Assembly (NCBI RefSeq): GCF_020567375.1
Contig: NZ_JAJBZM010000001.1
Span: 1,223,935-1,287,934, forward strand
DNA from: Janibacter melonis
Lineage (GTDB): Bacteria; Actinomycetota; Actinomycetes; Actinomycetales; Dermatophilaceae
DNA length: 64,000 nucleotides
Reading direction: 5' to 3'
A program made the translations under genes and the position numbers. Below are positions 21,387 to 31,300 of the stretch, one piece after another. Every line of letters begins with the position of its first letter. The stretch's first letter is position 1. Under the pieces are notes generated by a model. The model worked only from the letters and a program-made list of their open reading frames with translations. It did not search any database and was not told the origin of the DNA.

Positions 21387-21467
21387 TGGCGGGTGAAGGA
21401 TTCGAACCTTCGAAGCTTTCGCGACGGATTTACAGTCCGCTCCCATTGGCCGCTCGGGCAACCCGCC
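21387..21467 (-). tRNA. tRNA-Tyr (GTA)
   Basis: An 81-base class II tRNA on the minus strand with acceptor GGCGGGT / ACCCGCC, discriminator A, anticodon GTA in ACTGTAAAT, a long variable arm (GTCGCGAAAGC) and T-loop GTTCGAATC. Confidence 0.96.
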
Positions 21468-21478
21468 GTGCGCGTGGA

Positions 21479-21507
21479 AGGATAGCAAGCCGCGGCACGC
21501 AGGCTAA
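21479..21507 (-). promoter_or_regulatory. Candidate tRNA-Tyr promoter
   Basis: On the minus strand TTAGCC (21502-21507), a 17-bp spacer and TATCCT (21479-21484), with the tRNA 11 bases downstream. Confidence 0.4.
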
Positions 21508-21556
21508 ATCGTGCGCGTGCACCCCGTCCCCGACCCGCACCCCAGGAGCACAAAGC

Positions 21557-22051
21557 ATGGCCGACAGCAGCTTCGACATCGTCAGCAAGGTCGACAAGCA
21601 GGAGGTCGACAACGCCCTCAACCAGGCCGCCAAGGAGGTCGCCCAGCGCTACGACTTCAAGGGCGTCGGCGCCTCCATCGAGTGGAGCGGCGAGTCGGTG
21701 ACGATCAAGGCGAACACCGCCGAGCGCGTCCTCGCGGTGCTCGACGTCTTCGAGACCAAGCTCGTGCGGCGCGGCGTCTCGCTGAAGAACATCGACTTCG
21801 GCGACAAGGAGCCCAAGCCCTCGGGCAAGGAGCACGTCCTCGCCGGCCCGCTCAAGGAGGGCATCGACCAGGAGAACGCGAAGAAGATCTCCAAGATCAT
21901 CCGCGACGAGGGCCCGAAGGGGATCAAGGCCCAGATCCAGGGTGACGAGCTGCGCGTCTCGGGCAAGTCGCGCGACGACCTCCAGGCGGTGCAGCAGCTG
22001 CTCAAGGGCAAGGACCTCGAGGTCGCGCTGCAGTACACGAACTACCGCTGA
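21557..22051 (+). CDS. YajQ family nucleotide-binding protein
   Basis: A 164-residue protein of the YajQ (UPF0234) family: [20 protein letters not shown], then [13 protein letters not shown] and the C-terminal [15 protein letters not shown]. It has two RNP-like ferredoxin folds. Some relatives bind c-di-GMP or nucleic acid; the role here is unknown. AGGAG lies 8 bases before ATG 21557. It converges with the next gene, whose stop codon lies inside the last codons of this one (10-base overlap). Confidence 0.92.
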   Translation: MADSSFDIVSKVDKQEVDNALNQAAKEVAQRYDFKGVGASIEWSGESVTIKANTAERVLAVLDVFETKLVRRGVSLKNIDFGDKEPKPSGKEHVLAGPLKEGIDQENAKKISKIIRDEGPKGIKAQIQGDELRVSGKSRDDLQAVQQLLKGKDLEVALQYTNYR

Positions 22052-22707
22052 CCGACTCCGACCGGGCTCGCCGCCGCGCGGGCCCGGTCTGCGGTGGTCC
22101 GCACCGCGCGGGCCCACGTGGGTGAGAAGACCTCGGGGTCGGCCAGCCACTTAAGGAGCGAGGACTCCACCCCTTCGAGCCCGCGCAGCTCGTCCGCGAC
22201 GGCGGACACGACGAGCAGACCGGCCCGGGGCAGCTGGGTGCTCTCCCCCGCCGTCCGCACCTCGAGGTCGCGCTCGAGCTCGACGAAGGTGTCGTGGTCG
22301 AGCGCACCGAGCCGCGCCCGGCGCAGCCGCCGCGAGAGGCCGGCGAGCCCGTCCGCGCGGACCTGCTCTCCCTCGACCGTCCGGATCTGGTCCGCGAGCA
22401 GCGCGAGGTGCTCCTCGAGCAGGACCGTGGGCATCCCCCGCGCCGCGAGGACCTGCGCCAGCCACGACACCTGGCCCCACGCGTGGTCGGGGTCGGCCGT
22501 GCCGAGCCGGGCGAGCCAGCCCGAGTCGCTGGAGGAGAAGCGTCGGCCCCGCTCGGAGTACCGCGCCGCGTAGTACGGGTGGCGCTCGTAGGTCACCTCG
22601 ATGGCGCGCTCGCACGCGGCGAGCAGCTCGGGGTCGGCGACGACGCGGTGCTCCCCGGCCTCGGGGTTGACCGTGACGGCGGGCTGCGTCTGGGATCGAT
22701 CGCTCAC
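22042..22707 (-). CDS. Uncharacterised protein
   Basis: A 221-residue soluble, mainly helical protein that I do not recognise. The middle part has [21 protein letters not shown], then charged heptad-like segments ([20 protein letters not shown]). There is no signal peptide or membrane helix. GTG 22707 is preceded by TAGGAT at an 8-base distance and no ribosome-binding site, so a leaderless start is likely. It is divergent from the YqcI/YcgG gene, with both -10 boxes inside a 99-bp gap. Confidence 0.65.
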   Translation of the reverse strand: MSDRSQTQPAVTVNPEAGEHRVVADPELLAACERAIEVTYERHPYYAARYSERGRRFSSSDSGWLARLGTADPDHAWGQVSWLAQVLAARGMPTVLLEEHLALLADQIRTVEGEQVRADGLAGLSRRLRRARLGALDHDTFVELERDLEVRTAGESTQLPRAGLLVVSAVADELRGLEGVESSLLKWLADPEVFSPTWARAVRTTADRARAAASPVGVGQR

Positions 22708-22715
22708 GGCGGGCG

Positions 22716-22721
22716 ATCCTA
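22716..22721 (-). promoter_or_regulatory. Leaderless-type -10 box of the uncharacterised gene
   Basis: TAGGAT on the minus strand, 8 bases before GTG 22707. Confidence 0.4.
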
Positions 22722-22793
22722 GGGCCTGCCGGGGCTCGTGGGGCAGATGGGGCTCACACCCGCAAGGAGGCATCGTCGGCCTCCCCGCCGACC

Positions 22794-22799
22794 TAGCGT
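22794..22799 (+). promoter_or_regulatory. Leaderless-type -10 box of the YqcI/YcgG gene
   Basis: TAGCGT, 7 bases (CGAGGCC) before ATG 22807. Confidence 0.45.
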
Positions 22800-22806
22800 C
22801 GAGGCC

Positions 22807-23532
22807 ATGACTGTGCCCGAGACCGCTCCCCGCTCTCTCGAGCACCACCTCCAGGAGCAGGCCGACGCCGGTCTGGCCGAGGCGGGCAGGGACGACGTCG
22901 TCGCCGCGGTCGGCGCGATGATCGCCCACCCGGAGTACCCGTGCCTCGGCGCGCGCTCGGTCTTCCGCCGCGACGACGCGACCGTCGTCGTCCTCGACGA
23001 CATGTCCTCGCCGCACGACGTCCACGAGCTCGCCCGGGCGCTGGCGGAGTACGGCCGCAGCGCCGACCCCGCGGGGCCCTTCGTCTCCTTCGTCGCCGTC
23101 TTCCGCGGCCCGGAGGTGGACGACGAGCGTCACTTCGAGCAGATGCTGTGGCAGGTGCTGCAGACGCTGCACGACGAGGACGAGGTGCCGTGGGCGTCGG
23201 GCGTGGACCAGGAGCCCGACCAGGCGCACTTCGCCTTCAGCCAGGCGGGGGTCGCGTACTTCATCGTCGGGCTGCACCCGCAGGCCTCGCGCGTCGCCCG
23301 CCGTGCGCCGCTGCCGATGCTCGTCTTCAACCTCCACGAGCAGTTCGAGACCCTGCGCAGCCAGGGCTCCTACGAGCGCATGCGCGACACGATCCGACGC
23401 CGCGACATCGCCGTGCAGGGCACGACCAACCCGATGGTCGCCGACCACGGGTCGTCCTCGGAGGCACGCCAGTACTCCGGTCGTAGGGTCGACGAGGACT
23501 GGCACGCCCCCTTCACCCCGAGAGAGCCGTGA
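22807..23532 (+). CDS. YqcI/YcgG family protein (heme-dependent N-oxygenase type)
   Basis: A 241-residue protein of the YqcI/YcgG family. The N-terminal region has HPEYPCLGARSVFRRDD, corresponding to the FPC motif, and the C-terminal region ends with EARQYSGRRVDEDWHAPF. The middle holds FVAVFRGPEVDDERHFEQML and LWQVLQTLHDEDEVPW. Characterised members such as GntA of guanitoxin synthesis are heme-dependent N-hydroxylases acting on guanidine groups. The substrate here is unknown. It overlaps the DUF1989 gene by one base (TGATG), which implies a shared pathway. Confidence 0.8.
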   Translation: MTVPETAPRSLEHHLQEQADAGLAEAGRDDVVAAVGAMIAHPEYPCLGARSVFRRDDATVVVLDDMSSPHDVHELARALAEYGRSADPAGPFVSFVAVFRGPEVDDERHFEQMLWQVLQTLHDEDEVPWASGVDQEPDQAHFAFSQAGVAYFIVGLHPQASRVARRAPLPMLVFNLHEQFETLRSQGSYERMRDTIRRRDIAVQGTTNPMVADHGSSSEARQYSGRRVDEDWHAPFTPREP

Positions 23533-24203
23533 TGACTCCCCCTTCGCAGCACCCCCGCACGCCCGCGCCCGACGCCCGCCGCGCCTACGCCGGCGGCGAG
23601 GACGCACCGGCCGAGGGCTTCACCCGTCTCGCGCCGCAGACGGGCACCGCCGTGCGGCTGCCGAAGGGGGCGACCCTCACCGTCGTCGACCCGTGCGGGG
23701 AGCAGGTGAGCGACCTCTTCCTCTTCGCCGCCGAGGACCACGACGAGTGGTTCTCCAGCGGGCGCACGACCGACTACGCGAACACGATCTACGTCGGGCC
23801 GGGCAGCAGCCTCTACAGCAACCGCTCGCGCGTCATGGCGACCGTCGTCGAGGACAGCGTCGGGGTGCACGACCTCACGCTCACGCCGTGCAGCCAGGAC
23901 ACCTTCGACATCCTCTACCCCGACCTCGGCGGGGCCGAGCACCCGAGCTGCTTCGCCAACCTCGCCGGGGCCTTCGCGCCGCACGGGATCTCGCCGGACC
24001 GGATCTCGACGACGCTCAACGTCTTCATGGACGTGTGGACCGATCTCGACGGCGAGCTGCACATCGACCCGCCGCCGACGGTGCCCGGCGACCGCTTCGT
24101 CGTGCGCGCCGAGATGGACCTGCTCGTCGGCGTCACCGCCTGCTCCGCGGAGAAGTCGAACAACGGGCGGTGCACCCCGATCGACCTGCGCGTCGACGCC
24201 TAG
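23532..24203 (+). CDS. DUF1989 family protein (urea-amidolyase-associated type)
   Basis: A 223-residue protein with the DUF1989 core: DPCGEQVSDLFLF, DYANTIYVGPGSSLYSNRSR, LTPCSQDTFDILY and HPSCFANLAGAF. The conserved cysteines and His are likely metal ligands. Relatives next to urea/guanidine carboxylases form the carboxyguanidine deiminase. Here there is no carboxylase, but a YqcI/YcgG N-oxygenase gene is upstream. The start could be GTG 23529 or ATG 23532. The stop codon lies in a CTAG shared with the stop codon of the next gene on the other strand. Confidence 0.8.
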   Translation: MTPPSQHPRTPAPDARRAYAGGEDAPAEGFTRLAPQTGTAVRLPKGATLTVVDPCGEQVSDLFLFAAEDHDEWFSSGRTTDYANTIYVGPGSSLYSNRSRVMATVVEDSVGVHDLTLTPCSQDTFDILYPDLGGAEHPSCFANLAGAFAPHGISPDRISTTLNVFMDVWTDLDGELHIDPPPTVPGDRFVVRAEMDLLVGVTACSAEKSNNGRCTPIDLRVDA

Positions 24204-25027
24204 CGCGGGATGACGGTCATGCCGGTCGCGCTCACGAGCACGAGCATCCCGACCGCGAGCAGGAAGCTGTAGGCGATGCCCGAGGCAACACCTGACCACC
24301 CGCCGTACCGGCGCACCCGTGGGCTGGGGTCGAGGTGCTCGCGCCGGGCGTAGAGCAGCCAGCCGACACCGCCGGGCAGGGCGAGGAGGACCCAGAACCA
24401 GTACCACCGGTTGCCGTGCGTCGGGCGCAGGCGCAGCAGGACCGCGAGCACGGCCAACGACCCGACCACCATGACGGCGACGAAGCCCCCCTCGGTGAGC
24501 CACCGCGACGGCAGGTCACCCGCACGCGCCTGGGGACGCTGGTCGTCGAGCTGGACCAGGACGGCGTCCAGCCGCTCGCGCTCGGCACCTCGCCACTCGT
24601 CGCTCGCGACCGACAGCCCGTCCCAGGTCTGGTCGCCCTCGCCGCGGGCCGCGGGCAGGACGACGTAGGTGCGTCGCACCAGGCTGTCGTCCCGCTGGTA
24701 CACGACCGCGCCGGGCCGACCGCTGAGCCCTGACGCGTCGCCCCCTCCACTCGTGGCGATCGGGAACCAGCTCCACCAGGCGGAGCCGGGCACGTAGCGC
24801 TCGTCCCCGAGCGCGGACACCGTGTCGCGGGAGACGTCGCGCTCGAGCTGGTCGAGGGTGACGACTCTCGCCCCGCCGGCCCATGCGAGCGCAGCGAGGA
24901 CGAGCCACATGCCGATGATCGCGTGCCCGACGACTCGGGCCGACCGACGTGCGCGGTCCGGCGACACCCCGTCGCCCTCGGGTGCGGCGGGCTGCGGGAC
25001 GTGCGGGTCCCGGGTCTCGATGCTCAT
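24200..25027 (-). CDS. Membrane protein of unknown function
   Basis: A 275-residue protein with a cytoplasmic-type N-terminus, a membrane helix near residues 33-50 (VVGHAIIGMWLVLAALAWAG), an approximately 130-residue probably extracytoplasmic domain (WWSWFPIATSG, then RTYVVLPAARGEGDQTWDGL), and three further helices at about 178-195, 206-220 and 248-270. I recognise no domain. GGGGAG precedes ATG 25027. It stands alone and shares a 4-base CTAG stop overlap with the convergent DUF1989 gene. Confidence 0.65.
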   Translation of the reverse strand: MSIETRDPHVPQPAAPEGDGVSPDRARRSARVVGHAIIGMWLVLAALAWAGGARVVTLDQLERDVSRDTVSALGDERYVPGSAWWSWFPIATSGGGDASGLSGRPGAVVYQRDDSLVRRTYVVLPAARGEGDQTWDGLSVASDEWRGAERERLDAVLVQLDDQRPQARAGDLPSRWLTEGGFVAVMVVGSLAVLAVLLRLRPTHGNRWYWFWVLLALPGGVGWLLYARREHLDPSPRVRRYGGWSGVASGIAYSFLLAVGMLVLVSATGMTVIPR

Positions 25028-25095
25028 GACGTGCTCCCCCTGCTGCTGAGCGAGCAGCATCGCAGGTCACGGCCGGCCCGGCACCCCGGCACGCA

Positions 25096-25129
25096 CGACG
25101 GCCACGACCCGGTGGGGTCGTGGCCGTCG
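25096..25129 (-). terminator. Terminator of the MFS transporter gene
   Basis: A perfect 14-bp stem CGACGGCCACGACC / GGTCGTGGCCGTCG with a CGGTGG loop, 16 bases after the transporter stop codon. It marks the left end of the catabolic island. Confidence 0.85.
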
Positions 25130-25145
25130 CGTCCGGCGCGGGTGG

Positions 25146-26492
25146 TCAGATCGCGCTCGGGACCGACTCCTCGACCGGGCGCACCGCGTGGGTGCGGTCG
25201 TGGCGGGTGAGCAGGACGCGCAGCAGCGGCACGCACAGCAGGCCGACGCAGGTCGCGGCGATGAGGACCCACAGCCCCGAGGACGGCGAGCCGGTCGCCT
25301 TCTCGGTGAGACCGAAGGCGTACGGCCCGACGAAGGCGCCGGTGAGACCGATGGTGTTGACGAAGGCCAGACCAGCCGCCGCGGCGACGCCGCCGAGACG
25401 GGCCATGAGGACCGACCAGTAGAGCGGCTGCACGCCGACGATGAAGAGCATCGTCGCGCTGAGGATGACCATGCGGGCCACGGGCTGGTCGACCGCGACG
25501 AAGACCAGCGCCATGACGATCGCCGCGGCCGTCGCGATCGCGATGAGCACGACCTCGTTGCCGGTGCGGGCGAGCACCCGCGGGATCGCGATGACGCCCA
25601 CGACGGCGCCGATGCCGACCGAGCCGGCGATGAGACCGATCATGAAGGGGTCGGACACGTTCATCGACTCGACGATCGAGGGGACGAAGAAGACGACGCC
25701 GTAGGTCGCGATCTGGTTCATGAAGTAGATCGCCGCGATGGTGAGCAGGAAGGGCTTGGACATCGCGTTGCGGATGATCGCGCCGGGGGTCTCCACGACG
25801 TGGCCCTCGTCGCCGACGGCGCGCCGGGTGAGCTCGGCGGCCTCCTCCGGCTCGAGCCAGGTCGCCGTCTGCGGCGAGTTCGGCAGGCGGAAGAAGATGT
25901 AGAAGCCGAGCAAAACCGTCGGGATGCCCTCGAGGACGAAGAGCCACTGCCAGCCGTGCAGCCCGCCGAGGCCGTCCAGCGTCATGATCGCGCCGCCGAT
26001 GGGGTTGGCGACGATGAAAGCGACCGAGGACGCGGTGAGGATGAGACCGACGACCTTCGCGCGGTCCTTCTGCGCGAACCACATCGTGATGAGGTACATG
26101 ATCCCGGGGTAGAGCCCGGCCTCGGCGGCGCCGAGGAGGAGGCGCAGGACGTAGAAGACGGTCGGGTTGGAGATGAACATCATCGACATCGTCAGCAGGC
26201 CCCACGTCACCGCGATCCGGCTGATCCAGACCTTCGCCCCGACCCGGTGGAGGATGAGGTTGCTCGGCACCTCGAGGAAGGCGTAGGTGATGAAGAACAG
26301 CCCGGCGCCGAGCCCGTAGGCGGCGGCGTCGATGCCGGCGTCCACCTCGAGCGAGGTCTTGGCCAGGCCGACGTTCGTCCGGTCGACGAAGGCCATGAAG
26401 TACGCCGCCATGAGCAGCGGCACGAGGCGCGTGAGCGCCTTCCTCGTGGCCCGCTCGTGGATCAGGTCCGACGACGCTGTCGGTGATGTCAT
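25146..26492 (-). CDS. MFS transporter, anion:cation symporter type
   Basis: A 448-residue protein with 12 predicted helices. FVDRTNVGLAKTSLEVDAGI and RLLLGAAEAGLYPGIMYLI are typical of the anion:cation symporter group, which imports organic acids such as phthalate, glucarate or hydroxyphenylacetate analogues. ATG 26492 has AAGGAG upstream. The promoter carries two copies of the TGAA/TTCA operator shared with the rest of the island, so it is a good candidate for uptake of the island's substrate. Confidence 0.85.
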   Translation of the reverse strand: MTSPTASSDLIHERATRKALTRLVPLLMAAYFMAFVDRTNVGLAKTSLEVDAGIDAAAYGLGAGLFFITYAFLEVPSNLILHRVGAKVWISRIAVTWGLLTMSMMFISNPTVFYVLRLLLGAAEAGLYPGIMYLITMWFAQKDRAKVVGLILTASSVAFIVANPIGGAIMTLDGLGGLHGWQWLFVLEGIPTVLLGFYIFFRLPNSPQTATWLEPEEAAELTRRAVGDEGHVVETPGAIIRNAMSKPFLLTIAAIYFMNQIATYGVVFFVPSIVESMNVSDPFMIGLIAGSVGIGAVVGVIAIPRVLARTGNEVVLIAIATAAAIVMALVFVAVDQPVARMVILSATMLFIVGVQPLYWSVLMARLGGVAAAAGLAFVNTIGLTGAFVGPYAFGLTEKATGSPSSGLWVLIAATCVGLLCVPLLRVLLTRHDRTHAVRPVEESVPSAI

Positions 26493-26511
26493 TGCCCGCT
26501 CCTTAGGTGAA

Positions 26512-26555
26512 TGAACATTCGGGTTCATGTTGAACCCAGGTTCAGGTCTTGTCAA
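26512..26555 (-). promoter_or_regulatory. Promoter and double operator (site A) of the MFS gene
   Basis: On the minus strand there is TTGACA (26550-26555), a 17-bp spacer and CAACAT (26527-26532). The palindrome TGAACCCAGGTTCA (26531-26544) fills the spacer and a second, wider one (TGAACATTCGGGTTCA, 26512-26527) lies just downstream. A repressor bound here would block polymerase. The same palindrome occurs at sites B, C and D. Confidence 0.7.
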
Positions 26556-26619
26556 CACCTCGGGCACCGCCGTGGACGTCGCCGGCCCGACCTGTGGGCG
26601 GTGACCCCGGCGAAGGGGG

Positions 26620-28290
26620 TCAGCCCCGGGCGTCGAGCAGGTCCTGGGCGCGGCCCAGCAGCTCGCCCTTGCGGATCTTGCCGGTGTCGGTGAGGGGGAA
26701 GGTGTCGAGCACGTGGACCACGGGGACCTTGTAGGACGACATCTGCTCCCCCGCCCAGCGCTGGAGGTCCTCGGCGTCGACGGAGCACCCCTCGCGCGCG
26801 GTGACGAAGGCGACCGGACGCTGGCCGGTCCGCGGGTCGTCGGCGGGCACGACGGCTACCGAGGCGAGGTCGGGGTGGCGCACGAGGAGCATCTCGACCT
26901 CGGCGGGGAAGACGCTCATCCCCTTGACCTTGATCATGTCCTTCGTGCGCGCGAGGTAGTGCAGGCAGCCGTCCTCGTCGAGGTAGCCGGTGTCCCCCGT
27001 GTGCAGCCAGCCGTCGCGCAGCTGCTCGGCGCTCGCCTGCGGGTTGCGCCAGTAGCCGGTCATGATCGAGGGGCTGCGCAGGAGGATCTCGCCGTGCTCG
27101 CCGACGTCGATAGGCCGTGCGCTCACGGGGTCGACGACGAGGACGTCGGTGCCGGGCACGGGCAGCCCGCAGAAGACCGGCTCGGCGAGCAGGTCGTGGT
27201 CGCCCTCGTGGAAGCCGTACGGCACGACGTCGACGGTGTGGCTCTCCGTCATGCCGTAGGAGCCCTCGCGCAGCACCGAGCCGGCACCGACGACCTCGGC
27301 CCACCGCCGGCGCACCTCGGGCGTCAGCTTGCGGATGAAGGACATCGTCATCGGGGCGGTGAGGCTGCTGAGGTCGCGCTCGGCCACCCCGGGCACCTCG
27401 AGGATCTCCAGATAGCTCTCGACCGTGGCAGCCGTCGTCGTCACGCCGTGCTGCTCGACGAGGTCGACGACGCGCGCGGCGTCCCACCGCTGCAGGAGCA
27501 CCGACGTCCCGCCCATGACGAGCGGGATGAGGATGCCGAGGTCCTCCCCCGCGATCCAGAAGACCGGGATGAAGCACAACGACACGACGTGGGTCCCGAG
27601 GAAGCCGTTGGCCCCCGCCGCACTCACCGCCGTGTAGACCATGTGCCGCTGGGTGTGCTCGCACCCCTTCGGCACCCCGGTCGTGCCCCCGGTGTAGTTG
27701 AGGGCGGCGAGCGCGTCGAGATCACGGGCCGGGTCGCGAAGGGGGTCCGCCGCCACCGCCTCGGACCAGCGCAGGACCCTCAGGCCCGGCTCCTGCGGCA
27801 GCGGGCCGTCGCCGACGACGACGAGCGCGCCGACGCCGGACTCCGCCGCTGCCGTCGCGGCCCGCTGCGCGAGGTCGGCGCTCGTCACGACGACCGCCGC
27901 GCCGGAGTCGCCGAGCTCGTGGACGAGCTCGGCGTGCTGGAACATCGGGTTGACCGGCACGTGCACGCACCCGGCGCGCAGCGTGCCGAGCATCGCGACG
28001 ACGAAGTCCGGCACGTTGCCCAGGTGCACCGCCACGCGCTCGCCGGGGTCCACCCCGGCCGAGCGCAGCCAGCCGGCCCACCGCGCGTGCTCGTCGGCGA
28101 GCTCGGCGTAGGTGAGGACGCGCTCGTCGAGGACGACGGCGGGCTGCTCCCCCTTCGTCCTCGCCCAGGCGTCGACGTGCTCGGGGACGGTGAGCTCGCC
28201 GAGGGGGTGCACGACGTCACGGGGCACGCCCGGGGGTCGCACCCGCTCCTGCCGACGACGGATCTCGACCAGTGCCTCGTCGTAGTCCAC
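26620..28290 (-). CDS. Acyl-CoA ligase (AMP-binding)
   Basis: A 556-residue adenylate-forming enzyme. It has the P-loop TGGTTGVPKGCEH, the A5 motif YGMTESH, the hinge GDTGYLDEDG with RTKDMIKVKG and the catalytic lysine near the end (TDTGKIRKGEL). It activates a carboxylic acid to acyl-AMP, then acyl-CoA. GTG 28290 has GAAGGAG upstream and lies 15 bases after the carboxylase stop codon. Bases 26602-26622 form a weak hairpin over the stop codon. The acid cannot be predicted; it is not a close match to well-known short- or long-chain enzymes that I can name. Confidence 0.88.
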   Translation of the reverse strand: MDYDEALVEIRRRQERVRPPGVPRDVVHPLGELTVPEHVDAWARTKGEQPAVVLDERVLTYAELADEHARWAGWLRSAGVDPGERVAVHLGNVPDFVVAMLGTLRAGCVHVPVNPMFQHAELVHELGDSGAAVVVTSADLAQRAATAAAESGVGALVVVGDGPLPQEPGLRVLRWSEAVAADPLRDPARDLDALAALNYTGGTTGVPKGCEHTQRHMVYTAVSAAGANGFLGTHVVSLCFIPVFWIAGEDLGILIPLVMGGTSVLLQRWDAARVVDLVEQHGVTTTAATVESYLEILEVPGVAERDLSSLTAPMTMSFIRKLTPEVRRRWAEVVGAGSVLREGSYGMTESHTVDVVPYGFHEGDHDLLAEPVFCGLPVPGTDVLVVDPVSARPIDVGEHGEILLRSPSIMTGYWRNPQASAEQLRDGWLHTGDTGYLDEDGCLHYLARTKDMIKVKGMSVFPAEVEMLLVRHPDLASVAVVPADDPRTGQRPVAFVTAREGCSVDAEDLQRWAGEQMSSYKVPVVHVLDTFPLTDTGKIRKGELLGRAQDLLDARG

Positions 28291-28304
28291 GACGGCTCCT
28301 TCGC

Positions 28305-31300
28305 TCACCAGGTGTCGACGTACCGGCCCGGCACGTCGGGGACGGGTGCGGACGCGAGGGCGGTGAGGACCCACCGCCTCGTGTCCGCGGGGTCGACGAC
28401 GTCGTCGAGCTCGACGACCGACGCCGCGGCCACGGCCCGCCCGCGCTCGTAGAGGTCGTCGAGGAGGGCCTGCTCACGGACGGCCCGCTCGGCCGGGTCA
28501 GCGATCGCCTCGAGCTCACGCCGATAGCCCAGGCGCACGGCTCCCTCGAGCCCCATGCCCCCGATCTCGCCGGTCGGCCAGGCGATCGTCGCCGCGGGGC
28601 GGTGGAAGCCGCCGGCTGCCATCGCCTGGGCGCCGAGCCCGTAGCCCTTGCGCAGGACGACGGTGATCATCGGGACCCGCAGGTGGGCGCCGATGACGAA
28701 GAGGCGCGCGAAGTGCCGGACCGCCGCCGTGCGCTCGTGCTCCGGCCCGACCATGAAGCCCGGGGTGTCGCACAACGAGACGACCGGCAGGCCGTGGGCG
28801 TCGCACAGCTGGAGGAAGCGCGCGAGCTTGTCCGCCGCCGGGGTGTCGATCGCCCCGCCGAGGTGCGCCGGGTTGTTGGCGACGAGCCCCATCGGCCGGC
28901 CCTCGACGCGCACGAGCGCGGTGACCATCCCGGGCGCGAAGCCGGCTCGCAGCTCGAGCACCGAGCCCTCGTCGGCGAGCGCCTCGACGGCCCGGCGCAC
29001 GTCGTACACGCGCACGCGGTTCTCGGGCACGACGTGGCGCAGCAGGCGCTGGTCGGGGGCGGACCACGTGTCGTGGGTGCCCTGGAAGTACCCGAGGTAG
29101 CGCCGGGCGACGTCGACGGCCTCCTCCTCGTCCTCGACGACGACGTCGACGACGCCGTTGCTGCCCTGCACCTCGATCGGGCCGACGTCCTCGGGGCGGT
29201 GCACGCCGAGGCCGCCGCCCTCGATCATCGCCGGCCCGCCCATGCCGATCGTCGAGTCACGGGTGGCGATGACGACGTCGCAGCACCCGAGCAGCGCGGC
29301 GTTGCCGGCGAAGCAGCGTCCGGCGGCGATGCCGACCGTCGGGACGAGCCCGCTGAGGCTGCCCATCGTCGCGAAGGTGCCGACGTCGAGACCGCTCGCG
29401 ACGGTCGTGTCGGTGTCGCCGGGGCGACCGCCTCCCCCTTCGGCGAAGAGGACGACCGGCAGGCGCTGCGCCCGGGCGATCTCGAGGACGCGGTCGGTCT
29501 TCTTGTGGTTGAGGTAGCCCTGGGTGCCGGCGAGCACGGTGTAGTCGTAGGCCAGGACGGCGCAGCGGGTGTCCTGCGCCCCGGAGGACGCGCTCACCCG
29601 GCCGATGCCGGTGACGATGCCGTCGGCGGGCGTCGAGGCGATGAGGTCCTCCTCGCTGCGGCGCGCGCGCTGGGCGGCGCGGGCCAGCCCGCCGTACTCG
29701 ACGAAGCTGTCCTCGTCGCACAGGTCGGCGACGTTCTCGCGCGCGGTGCGCTGACCGCGCTCGTGCCGTCGGGCGACGGCGTCGGGCCGGGCCGCGTCGA
29801 GACGGCGCTCGGCGCGCTCGCGCAGCCGGCGCAGGTCGTCGCGCTCGACGTCGAGGTCGAGCACCTCCTGCTCGGCGCGCTCTCCACCCCCGAGGTCGTC
29901 GACGGCGATCTCGACGAGCAGGTCGCCGGCCGCGGTCGTCGTCCCGCGGTCGGGACGCACCGTGGTGACGACGCCCCCGGCGGGCGCGGTGACGACGTGC
30001 TCCATCTTCATCGCCTCGAGGACGAGGAGGGGGGCTCCCGGCTCGACGCGGTCGCCGGGGGCGACGAGGAGGTCGACGACCGTGCCGGTCGTCTCCGCGA
30101 GCACCCGGCCGTCCCCGGACTCGTGCGTGCCGCCGAGGCCGTCGAGGACCCCGCTGCCCTCGATCCAGCGGGTCGTCACCCGCCACGCGGCGAGGTCGTC
30201 GTGGTCGAGCACGGCCCGCAGGACGGGCAGGTTGGTCTCGACCCCGCCGACGACCATCTGCTCGGCGGCCTGCCGGGCCTTGCCCAGCGCGGCGGCGAGG
30301 TCGACCTGGCTGTGGGTGACGACCTTCGCGACGAGGGAGTCGAAGGTGCCCTCGAGACGGGTCCCGGGCACGAGGTGGGTGTCGACGCGCGTGCCCGGCC
30401 CGGCGGGCAGGACGAGCTCGTCGACGACGCCCTGCGCGGCGAAGGACTCGCCGCCGGCGCCGACGCGCTCGGCCGCGACGCGCAGCTCGACGGCGCTGCC
30501 GCGCACGGCCGGCGAGGTCTCCAGACCGATCTCGGCCAGGCTCGCGCCCTGCGCGAGGCGCAGCTGGGCGAGGACGAGGTCGACCCCCGTGACCATCTCG
30601 GTCACGGGGTGCTCGACCTGGAGGCGGGGGTTGACCTCGATGAACCACCAGCGGGTCGGGTCGTCGGCGTCGAGGAGGAGCTCGACGGTGGCCAGCCCGC
30701 GGTAGCCGCGGCCGCGCAGCAGCGCCGCGGAGGCCTCGGCGAGATGGGTGCGCACCTGCTCGGGCAGATCCGGGGCGGGGGCGACCTCGAGCACCTTCTG
30801 GAAGCGCCGCTGCAGGGTGCAGTCGCGCTCGCCGAGGGTCGTCACGGCGCCGGTGCCGTCGCCGACGACCTGCACCTCGACGTGCCGGGCCCGCTCGAGG
30901 TAGAGCTCGGCGAAGAGGGCCGAGGAGCCCGAGCTGCGCTCGGCCTCGGACCCGGCGCGCCGCCAGGCCTCGGCGACGTCCTCGCCCGCGGGCACGGCGC
31001 GCATGCCGCGCCCGCCGCCGCCCGCGGCCGCCTTGATCATGACGCCCGCGGGGTGCTGCGCGGCGGCGAAGGCGACGGCCTCGTCCTGCCCGATCCCCAC
31101 CGCGGTGGCGGGCAGGACCGGCACGCCGACCTCCTGGGCCGCGCGGCGCGCGGCGCCCTTGTCGCCGAAGAGGGCGAGCAGGTGCGACGCCGGGCCGACG
31201 AAGGTCACCCCGGCCGCCTCGCACGCGCGGGCGAGGTCGGGGTGCTCGCTGAGGAAGCCGTAGCCCGGGTGGAGCATCGTGCAGCCGTGCTCGCGCGCCG

